This document shows positions 1 through 8,047 of a DNA stretch of 64,000 nucleotides, in pieces. This stretch comes from Streptacidiphilus albus JL83 (GTDB lineage Bacteria > Actinomycetota > Actinomycetes > Streptomycetales > Streptomycetaceae), in the NCBI RefSeq assembly GCF_000744705.1, contig NZ_JQML01000001.1, positions 682,001-746,000 of the forward strand, read 5' to 3'. A program made the position numbers and the translations under genes. Below the pieces are notes generated by a model. The model saw only the letters and a program-made list of their open reading frames with translations, had not been told where the DNA came from and searched no databases. Each line of letters begins with the position of its first letter. The stretch's first letter is position 1.

Positions 1-1059
1 GTGCACGACCACTACTACGCGGACCCGGCCGCCCCCAAGGTGGGCGGGGTGTTCGAGATGCCGATCGACTTCGCGGAGCCGGGGCCGATGGGCCCGTCCC
101 CGATCCTCCCGCAGTCCATGCCGGCGGACGTCACCGAGTACCTCAACAGCGTCCCCAACACCTACTGGAACCAGCAGGTGTTCGAGGGATCCGGCGTGGA
201 GTTCACGGCCGATCCGGCCGCGCTCAAGCCCGGGACCACGACCTCGGTCGACTGGGGCCGGGGGCCGCTGGCCCCCGGGGTCGGCCAGCACACCATCCAG
301 CCCAACGCCGTGGGCGCCAACACCTGCCAGGCATGTGTCGCCGGAACCGACGTCTCGCTGGCCCTCAACGACTTCGACGACAGCACGCCCGGCCAGCAGG
401 GCACCCCCGGCTACCTGGACGACGGGAATCCGCTGCAGGTGAGCTCGTCGCTGAGCGCCTACCAGAACGGTCAGCCGCTCACCACGACGCCGGGCAGTTC
501 GCTGCTCTCGATCAGCGACGCGCCCGCCGCCGGGGCCCAGTACAAGCTGGTGTACACCACCAGCGCCGCCGGGCCGCAGATCAGCCAGTCCACCTCCTCC
601 GACACCACCTGGGCCTTCTCCACCACGCCCGCCGCGGAGTCCGGAGCGGCGCTCACCCCGCAGGCCAACTGCGTCGGACAGAGCGCGACCACCCCGTGCT
701 CGGTGCTGCCGCTGCTGAACATCAGCACCCAGCTCGCGGTGAGCGAGAGCAACACGGCCGCCCCGGGCGCCGAGACCATGGGGCTGACCCTCGGTCACGT
801 GTCCTACAACGGCACCGGCTCGCACGCGGCCATCACCGCCGCCACCGTCCAGGTCTCCTTCGACGGCGGCAAGACCTGGCAGGCCGCGCAGCTCACCCGC
901 ACCGGAGCGGCCTCGGCCGGGACCTACACCGCCAGTTGGACCAACCCCGCCGCGGACACCGGGACCTACCCGTCGATCCGGATCACCGCCACCGACGCCG
1001 CGGGCGGCTCGATCGACCAGACCGTGAACAACGCCTACGAGATCGTCAAGGGGGCCTGA
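1..1059 (+). CDS. C-terminal part of a large secreted protein, probably an S8 (subtilisin-like) serine peptidase (5' truncated)
   Basis: The reading frame is open from base 1 and ends with TGA at 1057-1059, so at least the N-terminal part lies outside the window; the GTG at base 1 is probably an internal codon. The visible 352 residues are Thr/Ser/Pro/Gly-rich with no membrane segment, typical of the beta-sandwich tail of secreted actinobacterial proteins. A late segment around residues 280-350 (VQVSFDGGKTWQAA, then a fibronectin-like strand pattern) looks like the C-terminal accessory domain seen behind Streptomyces S8 peptidases. The catalytic domain is not visible, so the peptidase assignment is inference. 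It is followed 2 bp later by another secreted peptidase on the same strand, so the two are probably co-transcribed. Confidence 0.5.
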   Translation: MHDHYYADPAAPKVGGVFEMPIDFAEPGPMGPSPILPQSMPADVTEYLNSVPNTYWNQQVFEGSGVEFTADPAALKPGTTTSVDWGRGPLAPGVGQHTIQPNAVGANTCQACVAGTDVSLALNDFDDSTPGQQGTPGYLDDGNPLQVSSSLSAYQNGQPLTTTPGSSLLSISDAPAAGAQYKLVYTTSAAGPQISQSTSSDTTWAFSTTPAAESGAALTPQANCVGQSATTPCSVLPLLNISTQLAVSESNTAAPGAETMGLTLGHVSYNGTGSHAAITAATVQVSFDGGKTWQAAQLTRTGAASAGTYTASWTNPAADTGTYPSIRITATDAAGGSIDQTVNNAYEIVKGA

Positions 1060-1061
1060 GC

Positions 1062-2333
1062 ATGCGGCTGTCACCCACTTCTTCCAAGGCTGTCCGGACC
1101 GCCGCCGGATTCGGCGCGCTGGTCGTCGCCCTGATGGTGCCCTTCAGCGGCACCGCGCAGGCCGGCCCGACGACCACTGCGGCCACCGCCGCGGCCACGA
1201 CGCACGACGCCTGCGGTGCCGTGTCGCCGGGCGAGGCGCGCTGCCTCGCGGTGGTCCGCGACAGCGGACACAGCGGCTTCGGCGTCCGCGGCCCCGCGGC
1301 CGCCGCCCAGGCCGGCCGGAACGCGGCCGCCGCGACCCTGCCGACCGGCTACGGACCGGCGGACCTGCAATCGGCCTACCGGCTGCCGGCCACCGGCGGC
1401 AAGGGCCAGACCATCGCCCTGATCGAGGCGTTCGGCGACCCGACGGCCGCCTCCGACCTGGCCGTCTACCGCACCACCTACGGGCTGCCGGCCTGCACCG
1501 TCGCCGGCGGCTGCCTCCGCGTGGTCAACCAGAAGGGCAAGTCCTCGCCGCTGCCGGCGGCCGGGACGACGAAGGTCACCGCCGGCTGGCAGACCGAGAC
1601 CTCGCTGGACCTGGACATGGCCTCGGCGATCTGTCCGGACTGCCACATCCTGCTGGTCCAGGCCGACGACCAGACCGACGCCGACCTGGGCGCCGCTGCG
1701 GCAGTCGCGCCCTCGCTCGGTGCGACCGAGGTGTCCAACAGCTACGGCATCCAGGAGTCCAACGGGGTCTCCGGCTATGCGAAGGACTACCAGCACGCCG
1801 GCGTGGCCTACGTGGCCTCCTCGGGTGACTACGGCTACACGGTGCCGTCGGAGCCCGCGGTCTTCCCCGGGGTGATCGCGGTCGGCGGCACCTCGCTGAC
1901 CAAGTCGACCGACGCCCGCGGCTGGACCGAGACCGCCTGGGACCTGGCCGGCAGCGGCTGCTCGGCGTGGGAGGCCAAGCCGGCCTGGCAGCACGACACC
2001 GACTGCCCCGGACGCATGGTCTCCGACGTCTCCGCCGAGGCCGACCCGACCATCGGCGTGGCCGTCTACTCGACCGTCGACGGCGGTTGGCTGCCGGTCG
2101 GCGGCACCAGCGCGTCGGCGCCGATCATCGCGGGCGTCATCGCGCTGGCCGGCAACCCCGGCAAGCTGCCCAACGCCTCCTACCTCTACGCCCGCACCAA
2201 GGACCTCTACGACGTCACCAGCGGTACCAACGTCAACGGGATCACCTGCGGCGGCAGCTACCTCTGCACCGCCGGCAAGGGCTACGACGGCCCCACCGGC
2301 AACGGCACCCCGGACGGGGTCGGAGCCTTCTGA
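1062..2333 (+). CDS. Secreted S53-family (sedolisin) serine-carboxyl peptidase
   Basis: 423 aa from ATG 1062. Residues 1-35 form a Sec signal peptide: basic start, hydrophobic core FGALVVALMVPF, AQA cleavage site. The mature part has sedolisin hallmarks: an ETSLDLDMAS segment carrying the Glu/Asp of the catalytic set, SSGDYG with the oxyanion-hole Asp, and GGTSASAPIIAG with the nucleophilic Ser. There is no long activation prodomain; the catalytic part starts near residue 90, as in the short sedolisin-like proteins common in Streptomyces. It should cleave extracellular proteins at low pH. Several Cys residues (CTVAGGC, CPDC, CGGSYLC) suggest disulfides. It begins 2 bp after the preceding secreted protein. 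Confidence 0.9.
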   Translation: MRLSPTSSKAVRTAAGFGALVVALMVPFSGTAQAGPTTTAATAAATTHDACGAVSPGEARCLAVVRDSGHSGFGVRGPAAAAQAGRNAAAATLPTGYGPADLQSAYRLPATGGKGQTIALIEAFGDPTAASDLAVYRTTYGLPACTVAGGCLRVVNQKGKSSPLPAAGTTKVTAGWQTETSLDLDMASAICPDCHILLVQADDQTDADLGAAAAVAPSLGATEVSNSYGIQESNGVSGYAKDYQHAGVAYVASSGDYGYTVPSEPAVFPGVIAVGGTSLTKSTDARGWTETAWDLAGSGCSAWEAKPAWQHDTDCPGRMVSDVSAEADPTIGVAVYSTVDGGWLPVGGTSASAPIIAGVIALAGNPGKLPNASYLYARTKDLYDVTSGTNVNGITCGGSYLCTAGKGYDGPTGNGTPDGVGAF

Positions 2334-2338
2334 CCCGG

Positions 2339-2401
2339 CTCTCCGAAATCCGGCTCCCCTGAGATCCGGCTTCCCTGAGATCCGGCTTCCCTGAGATCCG
2401 G
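2339..2401. repeat. 16-bp tandem repeat between peptidase gene and terminator
   Basis: Two exact 16-bp units CTGAGATCCGGCTTCC (2359-2374 and 2375-2390) are followed by a partial third (2391-2401) and preceded by a degenerate copy. The array lies just after the peptidase stop codon and before the hairpin at 2406. Non-coding. Confidence 0.8.
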
Positions 2402-2405
2402 TAGT

Positions 2406-2440
2406 TGACGGCCCGCCAGTCATGGACTGGCGGGCCGTCA
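2406..2440. terminator. Perfect 16-bp hairpin, bidirectional terminator
   Basis: TGACGGCCCGCCAGTC at 2406-2421 pairs perfectly with 2425-2440 across a 3-base loop. A further near-copy of one arm follows to 2466, so alternative stems are possible. It lies between the convergent peptidase (ending 2333) and the MerR gene (ending 2468), so it can end transcripts from both sides. Confidence 0.85.
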
Positions 2441-2467
2441 GTCCATGACTGGCGGCCCGTCAGTCCG

Positions 2468-2845
2468 TCAGCACCGCGCCGTCGTCGGCAGGCCGTCCCG
2501 GTACTCCCGGGCCGTGCCCATGACCTGGTCGAGCGCGTCCCGGGTGCGGGCGAGATCGGCGATGTGCCGGGAGATCCGCTCGCGCTCGCGCGCCATCCGC
2601 TCCAGCGCGGCGTCGGCGTTCTCCTCGCTCGGGGCGTCGACGCACGGCAGCAGTTCGGCTATGGTGCGGCTGGACAGCCCCGCGGCGTACAGTCGCTGGA
2701 CGAACATCACCCGCTCGACCGCCTGCTCGACGTACTGCCGCTGCCCACTGGCGCTGCGGATGCTGACCAGCAGCCCCTGCTCCTCGTAGTAGCGCACCGA
2801 CCGGACGCTCACCCCGGCCCGTGACGCGAGTTCCCCGATACGCAT
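2468..2845 (-). CDS. MerR-family transcriptional regulator
   Basis: 125 aa. The N-terminal winged helix is classic MerR (MRIGELASRAGVSVRSVRYYEEQGLL, shown in part), followed by a dimerisation helix from about residue 75 (ENADAALERMARERERISRH). The only cysteines are in the LLPCVDAP loop and at the last residue, so metal coordination is not obvious; the effector is unknown. It is transcribed divergently from the ene-reductase at 2981. The intergenic region has a promoter with the long spacer typical of MerR targets, so the regulator probably activates the reductase in response to an electrophile or oxidant (inference). Confidence 0.9.
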   Translation of the reverse strand: MRIGELASRAGVSVRSVRYYEEQGLLVSIRSASGQRQYVEQAVERVMFVQRLYAAGLSSRTIAELLPCVDAPSEENADAALERMARERERISRHIADLARTRDALDQVMGTAREYRDGLPTTARC

Positions 2846-2897
2846 TCCGGTCCCACCCTCTCCCGTGTGACTCGCGACACAGAGCCTGGCTCTGAGC

Positions 2898-2929
2898 TTG
2901 CCTCTGACGTCAATGTCAGGTTTTAGCGT
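2898..2929 (+). promoter_or_regulatory. MerR-type promoter with overlong spacer and dyad operator for the ene-reductase
   Basis: A -35 like TTGCCT (2898-2903) and a -10 like TAGCGT (2924-2929) are separated by 20 bp. Inside the spacer is the dyad CTGAC-gtcaat-GTCAG (2904-2919). A 19-20 bp spacer filled by a dyad is the signature of MerR-activated promoters. It lies 51 bp upstream of GTG 2981. Confidence 0.65.
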
Positions 2930-2980
2930 AGCTGCTGAGCCCGAAACCCCGGGCACCGCGAGCCACGAAGGAGCCCCACG

Positions 2981-4051
2981 GTGACGAACCTCCTCCACCC
3001 CCATCGCCTCGGCGAACTGACCCTGCCGAACCGGGTGGTGCTGGCCCCGATGACCCGGGCCCGCGCCGCCGCCGGCGGCCTGGCCACGCCGTCGATGGCG
3101 ACGTACTACGCCCAGCGGGCGACGGCCGGACTGATCGTCACCGAGGGGGTGCAGCCCAGCCTGCTCGGCCAGTCCAGCCCGGGGACACCGGGGCTGCACA
3201 CCGCCGAGCAGACCGACTCCTGGCGCCAGGTGACCGCTGCCGTCCACGCCAACGGCGGCCGGATCTTCGCCCAGCTCATGCACAGCGGGCGGGTCTCGCA
3301 CCAGGACACCACCGGCCTCCAGCCGGTCGCGCCCTCGGCCGTCCCGGCCAGCGAGGTGTTCACCCCGTCCGGCCCCAGGCCCGCACCGGTCCCGCGCGCC
3401 CTGGACACCGCCGAGGTGCCCGGACAGGCCCGGTCCTTCGCCGAGGCCGCCCGCCGCGCCGTCGAGGCCGGCTTCGACGGCGTCGAACTGCACGGCGCCA
3501 ACGGCTACCTGATATCCCAGTTCCTCTCCTCCAACGCCAACCTGCGCACGGACGGCTACGGCGGCTCGGTCGCCAACCGGATCCGCTTCGCCGTCGAGGC
3601 GACCGCCGCCACCGTCGAGGCCGTCGGCAAGGACCGGACCGGCATCCGGCTCTCCCCCGGCGGGACGTTCTGGGGCGTCGAGGAGCGCGACGTCCCCGAG
3701 CTCTACGCCGCGCTGCTGACCGAGCTGGCGCGGCTGGAGGTCGCCTACGTCCATCTGGAGGCCACCTCCGAGGAGGCGGTGCTGACCGGGCTGCGCCGAG
3801 CCTGGCCGGGCACCCTGATCATGAACCCGACGCTCCCGATGGGCCCGAAGCAGACCGGCCGGGCCGAGGCCGACCACTGGCTCGGCCTGGGCGCCGACCT
3901 CATCAGCTTCGGCCGCGCCTTCGTCGCCAACCCCGACCTGGTCGAGCGGCTGCGGCAGGGGCTGCCGATCGCCCCCTACGACGAGGCCACGCTCTACCAG
4001 GGCGGCGACGCGGGCTACCTCACCTACTCGGCCTACCAGCACACCGACTGA
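2981..4051 (+). CDS. Old Yellow Enzyme-family alkene reductase (FMN, NAD(P)H-dependent)
   Basis: 356 aa, the full usual length. It begins at GTG 2981 behind GAAGGAG. It is a TIM-barrel flavoenzyme reducing the C=C bond of alpha,beta-unsaturated carbonyls. Visible motifs: LTLPNRVVLAPMTRARA near the N terminus (flavin binding), VELHGANGYLISQFLSS (His/Asn pair that binds the substrate carbonyl), NLRTDGYGGS, and the C-terminal FGRAFVANPDL phosphate-binding loop. It is divergent from a MerR regulator, with a MerR-type promoter directly upstream, suggesting induction by reactive electrophiles (inference). Confidence 0.93.
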   Translation: MTNLLHPHRLGELTLPNRVVLAPMTRARAAAGGLATPSMATYYAQRATAGLIVTEGVQPSLLGQSSPGTPGLHTAEQTDSWRQVTAAVHANGGRIFAQLMHSGRVSHQDTTGLQPVAPSAVPASEVFTPSGPRPAPVPRALDTAEVPGQARSFAEAARRAVEAGFDGVELHGANGYLISQFLSSNANLRTDGYGGSVANRIRFAVEATAATVEAVGKDRTGIRLSPGGTFWGVEERDVPELYAALLTELARLEVAYVHLEATSEEAVLTGLRRAWPGTLIMNPTLPMGPKQTGRAEADHWLGLGADLISFGRAFVANPDLVERLRQGLPIAPYDEATLYQGGDAGYLTYSAYQHTD

Positions 4052-4093
4052 CGCCGCTCCCGCCGCTGCGCCGAACGCGGTAGTCGCCGTGTC

Positions 4094-4147
4094 GGCGGCC
4101 TCCCGGCCGGGGATACCTGCACCTCGGACGGTATCCGGGAGACCGCC
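4094..4147. other. Imperfect long hairpin in the leader of the membrane protein gene
   Basis: GGCGG (4094-4098), CTCCCG (4100-4105) and GATACC (4112-4117) pair in order with GGTATC (4130-4135), CGGGAG (4136-4141) and CCGCC (4143-4147), with a 12-base loop and a one-sided bulge. It sits 29 bp upstream of ATG 4176. It may end transcription from the reductase gene or be a structured leader; there is no T-run. Confidence 0.45.
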
Positions 4148-4175
4148 GCAGCGGCGGCACGAGGGAGCGCGGGCG

Positions 4176-5624
4176 ATGGCCGCAACGGAGCAGGGCGGGG
4201 CGAGCGCGGTCTCGGGCGAGCCCCGGCCCCGCTGGACGGAGACGGCGAAGGCCCTGGCGAGCAGCCTCTGGTTCCCGGCGCTGTTCTTCTTCGGCTTCCT
4301 CTTCTGCTACCTGCTGGCCTTCCACGACCCGACACCGCACGACATCAGGGTGGCCGCCCCGGCACCGGCCGCAGCCGGACTGCAGCAGGGGCTGGACCGG
4401 GCGCTGCCGGGCTGGTACCGGATCGTGCCGGTGCCGGGCGGCACCGCCGGACTGCGGCAGGCCGTGCTCGACCGGCACGCCAGCGGGGCCTACCTCCCCG
4501 ACCCGGTCCGGCCGACCCTCTACACCGCCAAGGCCGGCGGCTTCGAGATCGTCGCCGAGCTGCAGGCGGCCTTCACCCCGATCGCCGAGGCCGCGCCGGG
4601 GGTCCGGCTCACCCAGGTCGAACTGGCGCCCACCGCCCCGCACGACGGGATGGGCACCAGCCTCTTCTACCTCTGCCTCGGGATGACCATCCCCTCCTAC
4701 ATCATGGTGATGATGATGCTGCGGGCCACCGGCCTGAGCCGGAAGAAGAAGGTGGCCGCCTTCGTCGCCTCCGGCGCGGTGATGGCCGTCGTCGGGTTCT
4801 ACATCGCGCTCGCGATGGACTGCATCGTGGACCGGCCGCTGTGCATCCTCTTCGCCTTCCTACTGACCCAGGCCGTCGCGCTGACCTCCTACGGGCTGGT
4901 GCCGTTCGCCCGGCAGTTCTTCCCCGGCGTGGCGATCGTGGTCTTCGTGCTGCTGTCCATGCCGGCCAGCGGCGGGGCGATCCCGATCCAGATGGTCCCG
5001 CCCTTCTTCCGCGCGCTCCACCCGTACCTGCCGCTGGGCAACCTGGTCGACGCGATGCGCGGCGAGATGTACTTCCGGGGCACCGGGCTGTTCCGGCCGC
5101 TGCTGGCCCTGTCGGTGTGGGTGGCCTCCGGCATCGTGCTGATCTGCCTCGGCTACTTCTGGGAGCAGCACCGGATCGCGACCGCCCGCTCCGCCGGGGA
5201 CCGGGAACTGACCCCGGGGCAGTTGGAGTCCATGGTCCAGGACCCGGCCCTGGAGATGCCGGAGCCGATGCCGGTGACCGCGCACCTGCACTACATCGGC
5301 GCCTCGCAGCCGATGCTCAGCGGCCGGATCCAGGACGCCCACTCCCAGCCGCTGCGCGGCGTGCTGGTCACCGTCACCAGCACGGACAACAAGCGGCGGC
5401 TGACCCGGGCCAGGACCGACGAGCACGGGGAGTACCGGGTCACCGGCCTGCCCGAGGGCTACGTCAACGTGATCGCGGGCGGCCGGCGCATGGTTCCGTC
5501 GATCGAGCAGGTCCTGGTCCGGTCGGGCCACCTCACCCACCAGGACTTCGTTCTGCGCCCGCATCACCCCGAGGACCCGCACCATCCCGAGGAGGAGAGC
5601 GGGCCACCGGCACCGGCCGGCTAG
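4176..5624 (+). CDS. ABC-2/DUF3533-like membrane protein with C-terminal carboxypeptidase-regulatory-like domain
   Basis: 482 aa from ATG 4176 (GAGGGAG ribosome site; an upstream in-frame ATG at 4089 has none). There is one N-terminal membrane helix (SSLWFPALFFFGFLFCYLL). A roughly 130-residue extracytoplasmic part follows. Five more hydrophobic segments run from about residue 165 to 335, the layout of YhgE/SNG1-like ABC-2 permeases. Residues 370-465 form a beta-sandwich (GRIQDAHSQPLRGVLVTVTS, then EYRVTGLPEGYVNV) of the carboxypeptidase-regulatory/CNA-B kind. The tail is His/Pro/Glu-rich. Substrate and partner ATPase are unknown. Its stop overlaps by 3 bp the stop of the convergent MgtC-like gene. 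Confidence 0.7.
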   Translation: MAATEQGGASAVSGEPRPRWTETAKALASSLWFPALFFFGFLFCYLLAFHDPTPHDIRVAAPAPAAAGLQQGLDRALPGWYRIVPVPGGTAGLRQAVLDRHASGAYLPDPVRPTLYTAKAGGFEIVAELQAAFTPIAEAAPGVRLTQVELAPTAPHDGMGTSLFYLCLGMTIPSYIMVMMMLRATGLSRKKKVAAFVASGAVMAVVGFYIALAMDCIVDRPLCILFAFLLTQAVALTSYGLVPFARQFFPGVAIVVFVLLSMPASGGAIPIQMVPPFFRALHPYLPLGNLVDAMRGEMYFRGTGLFRPLLALSVWVASGIVLICLGYFWEQHRIATARSAGDRELTPGQLESMVQDPALEMPEPMPVTAHLHYIGASQPMLSGRIQDAHSQPLRGVLVTVTSTDNKRRLTRARTDEHGEYRVTGLPEGYVNVIAGGRRMVPSIEQVLVRSGHLTHQDFVLRPHHPEDPHHPEEESGPPAPAG

Positions 5625-6297
5625 TCCGCCACCTCGTCCTGGCTGGTGCCGACATGGTGCACCCCGTCCAGCTCGGACAGGACCACCGCCCGGTGGGCGA
5701 GGTCGGGACCGTCCCCGAGCTGGTCGGTCGACAGTTCGGGGACCGAGACGCCCATGCCGGTGCAGCGGGTCAGCACCGCCCGCAGGTGCCCCGGCCGGTC
5801 ACGTAGTCCACCCGCAGCCGTGACGGCGCCCGGGTGGAGCCGGGGATGCGGACCGCCGGCGGCGCGAAGCGCCGTACGGCCAGGAGGTGACCTGCCGTCA
5901 CCACCGGAGCCAGCACCGGCAGGCCCGCGCCAGCGGCCATCCCCACCGCGGCGGTGAGCCAGACCACCGCGGCCGTGGTCAGCCCGCGCACGGCGTCCTG
6001 CCGGACGAAGATCAGACCGCCGCCGATGAAGCAGATCCCGGAGACGATCTGCGCGGCCATCCGCGAGGGGTCCAGCACGACGTGGCTCCCCCGCACGTCG
6101 CTGAAGCCGTACTTGGAGACCAGCACGATCAGCGCGGCGCCGAAGCCGACCAGCGTATGCGTGCGCAGGCCCGCGCTCTTCTGCCGGACCTCGCGCTCCG
6201 GAGCGATGGCCGCCGACAGCACGAAGGCCGGCCCGAGCTCGCCCAGCTGCACCCGTCCCTGCCCGGTCGGCTGACCCCACGCTGCCAGCTCCATCAT
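5621..6297 (-). pseudogene. MgtC/SapB-family membrane protein, one-base frameshift near the C terminus
   Basis: Frame 1 starts at ATG 6297 and encodes the hydrophobic MgtC core: REVRQKSAGLRTHTLVGFGA, then GICFIGGGLIFV and LTTAAVVWLTAAVGMAAG. It then runs into a premature TGA after GRGTCGRC. Restoring one G in the GG at 5785-5786 (C on the coding strand) joins it to a second frame ending at 5621 (LRAVLTRCTGMGVSVPEL and on), giving a normal cytosolic C-terminal domain. MgtC-like proteins affect Mg2+-limitation survival and membrane potential. It is convergent with, and shares stop-codon bases with, the upstream membrane gene. Either a recent lesion or a base-call error. Confidence 0.75.
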
Positions 6298-6377
6298 CGG
6301 CCCAGGCTACCGGGCGGCCCCGGAGCGGAGGCGGAGGCTGTCGGCGCGTCAGGCGCAGCGGTTGCCGACCCTGCGCA

Positions 6378-6981
6378 TCAGCCGTCAGCCCGGTCGGAAC
6401 CCTTGAGCGCTTCGAGCAGCTGGGCGTCGATGGCCCGGGTCTGCTCGCGGTAGGGCCCCATCACCGCGTCGAGGTCCTTCAGCTGCCACTCCTCGTCCAG
6501 GTCGGCCTTGGTGATGACGAGTTCGAGGCGGTCCTGCAGGGTGTGCAGGTGGAGGCCGGTGAGGACCTCGCGGAACTGGTCGGCGGCCCGGGCGCCGCCC
6601 CTGGTGCCGTAGGTGACGGAGGTCGCGGGCTTGCCGCTCCACTCGCGGTAGAGGAAGTCCAGGGCGTTCATTCAGCGGGGCCGGGTAGCCCCAGTTGTAC
6701 TGCGGGAAGACGAACACGAAGCCGCCGTAGGAGCTGACGGTGCGGCTCCAGGCGCGGGTGTGCTCGTGCTCGTACTGTCCGAGCGCGGCCATCCGCGGCT
6801 CGTCCAGGAAGGGCAGTCCGACGGCGGCGAGATCGAGCAGCTCGTACTGCAGCGGGCTGCCCTCCTGCGCCGCGTCCAGCACCCACTGGGCGATGCCGGT
6901 GCAGATCCGCTGGGGGCGGGTGCTGCCGATGACGACCGCGATCCGCTCGTTGGTCGCGGTCGGGTCGGGGACGGTTCCCAT
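6378..6981 (-). pseudogene. NADPH-dependent FMN reductase (flavodoxin-like), frameshifted
   Basis: The first frame (ATG 6981) encodes IAVVIGSTRPQRICTGIAQW, the FMN-phosphate loop of NADPH-dependent FMN/quinone reductases, up to FPQYNWGYPAPLN. An extra T in the coding strand (A at about 6670) then shifts the frame. The second frame (from 6671) continues as ALDFLYREWSGKPATSVTYG and ends at 6378, exactly as in intact family members (NWGYPAPLKNALDFLYREW expected). Combined length is about 200 aa, normal for the family. It lies 59 bp downstream of a MarR gene on the same strand, so it was probably its regulated partner. Confidence 0.8.
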
Positions 6982-7040
6982 AGCGGGCTCCTTCGGGTCA
7001 CGGGAGTGGGGGCGCGGACGGGGACGGGGACGGGGGTGGT

Positions 7041-7529
7041 TCAGGAGTTGCCCGGATCTAGGCCGAGCCCGGCGGCTTCGTGCCGCACGACCCGGCTGGC
7101 CAGCAGCGACAGCCGCTTGCGCCCGGTGTCGGTGAGTTCGCTCACCGCCTGATTGAGCTGCCGGTCGACCTCGGCGGCGATCTCCCCGGCGATCCGCCGG
7201 CCCGTGTCGGTCAGGGCGACGGTCGCCGCGCGGCGGTCCCCCGGCACCGCGTTGCGGGTCACCAGCCCGCGACGCGCGGCCCGGTCGATCAGGCCGGTCG
7301 CACTGGACTTGTCCAGGCCCAGCAGGCGCGCCAGCTGGGACATCCCCGGCTCACGGTCGCGCAGCACGCCGAGCAGCCGGATCTGGACGATGGTCAGGTC
7401 GTAGCCGTCCGCAGCCCGGCCGAGGATGCCCTGGACCAGGAACGACAGCTGGACCAGCCCGTCCACGATGCCGAGGTCCTCGGTGGGCCGGGGGCTGCGC
7501 GGTCCCCGGACGGGGTCGGTCGTCGTCAT
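7041..7529 (-). CDS. MarR-family transcriptional regulator
   Basis: 162 aa. It has a winged-helix core with the recognition helix LARLLGLDKSSATGLIDRAARRGLV and the wing PGDRRAATVALTDTGRR (both shown in part); the N- and C-terminal helices form the dimer interface. No redox Cys is present, so it is not an OhrR type. It probably represses its own operon with the FMN reductase downstream, and possibly the divergent His-rich protein gene. A candidate operator is the TTGTA-n5-TACAA dyad at 7549-7563, 20 bp before its start. Confidence 0.9.
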   Translation of the reverse strand: MTTTDPVRGPRSPRPTEDLGIVDGLVQLSFLVQGILGRAADGYDLTIVQIRLLGVLRDREPGMSQLARLLGLDKSSATGLIDRAARRGLVTRNAVPGDRRAATVALTDTGRRIAGEIAAEVDRQLNQAVSELTDTGRKRLSLLASRVVRHEAAGLGLDPGNS

Positions 7530-7548
7530 GCGGCCAGCATACCTGCGA

Positions 7549-7563
7549 TTGTATGTTCTACAA
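7549..7563. promoter_or_regulatory. Candidate MarR operator dyad
   Basis: TTGTA-tgttc-TACAA, a perfect 5-bp arm dyad in an unusually AT-rich stretch (about 7540-7595) between the MarR gene and the His-rich protein gene. On the minus strand TACAAT within it could be the -10 of the MarR promoter, consistent with autorepression. Confidence 0.5.
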
Positions 7564-7669
7564 ACTAAAAAGTATGTGCCACCAACAAAACCCGGCGAGT
7601 TCCTCGCCCCGTCCGCACCCCCGGAGGGGCAGACTGAGGGAAAACCGGGGGGAACCGAGAGAGGTCAAT

Positions 7670-7969
7670 ATGTCCGCACCCGCCCACCCCCTGCACAGCG
7701 ACCACGCCCACCGTCACGGCGCCGGCTGCGGCCATGTCGCCGTGCCGCACGACGGCCATGTCGACTACGTCCACGACGGACACCTGCACCGGGTGCACGA
7801 GGACCACGCCGACGAGTGCGAACCGGCGACCCACGCCGTCCACGAGAGCCACCCGCACCAGCACGGCCCGAACTGCGGGCACGTGGCCGTGCCGCACGGC
7901 GAGCACGTCGACTTCGTGCACGACGGCCACCGCCACGCCGCGCACGAGGGCCACTGGGACGACCACTGA
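7670..7969 (+). CDS. Small His-rich metal-binding protein with an internal repeat
   Basis: 99 aa from ATG 7670. About a quarter of the residues are His. Two copies of a roughly 33-residue unit are visible: CGHVAVPHDGHVDYVHDGHL near residue 20 and CGHVAVPHGEHVDFVHDGHR near residue 68, each preceded by HxHGxxC. There is no signal peptide or membrane helix. The HxH and CxH pairs suit Zn2+, Ni2+ or Cu+ buffering. In Streptomyces such proteins are often near zinc uptake genes; here none is nearby. The strong hairpin at 7986 ends its transcript. Function is inferred from composition only. Confidence 0.8.
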   Translation: MSAPAHPLHSDHAHRHGAGCGHVAVPHDGHVDYVHDGHLHRVHEDHADECEPATHAVHESHPHQHGPNCGHVAVPHGEHVDFVHDGHRHAAHEGHWDDH

Positions 7970-7985
7970 CCCGAGCGCCGACACG

Positions 7986-8024
7986 CCGGTGCCCGCCCTT
8001 CCGCTGCGGAAGGGCGGGCACCGG
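7986..8024. terminator. Perfect 18-bp hairpin, bidirectional terminator
   Basis: CCGGTGCCCGCCCTTCCG (7986-8003) pairs perfectly with 8007-8024 across a CTG loop. It lies between the convergent His-rich protein gene (ends 7969) and the bL37 gene (ends 8048), so it can terminate both. Confidence 0.9.
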
Positions 8025-8047
8025 TGGTCAGGACTGGCTGACGGTAC

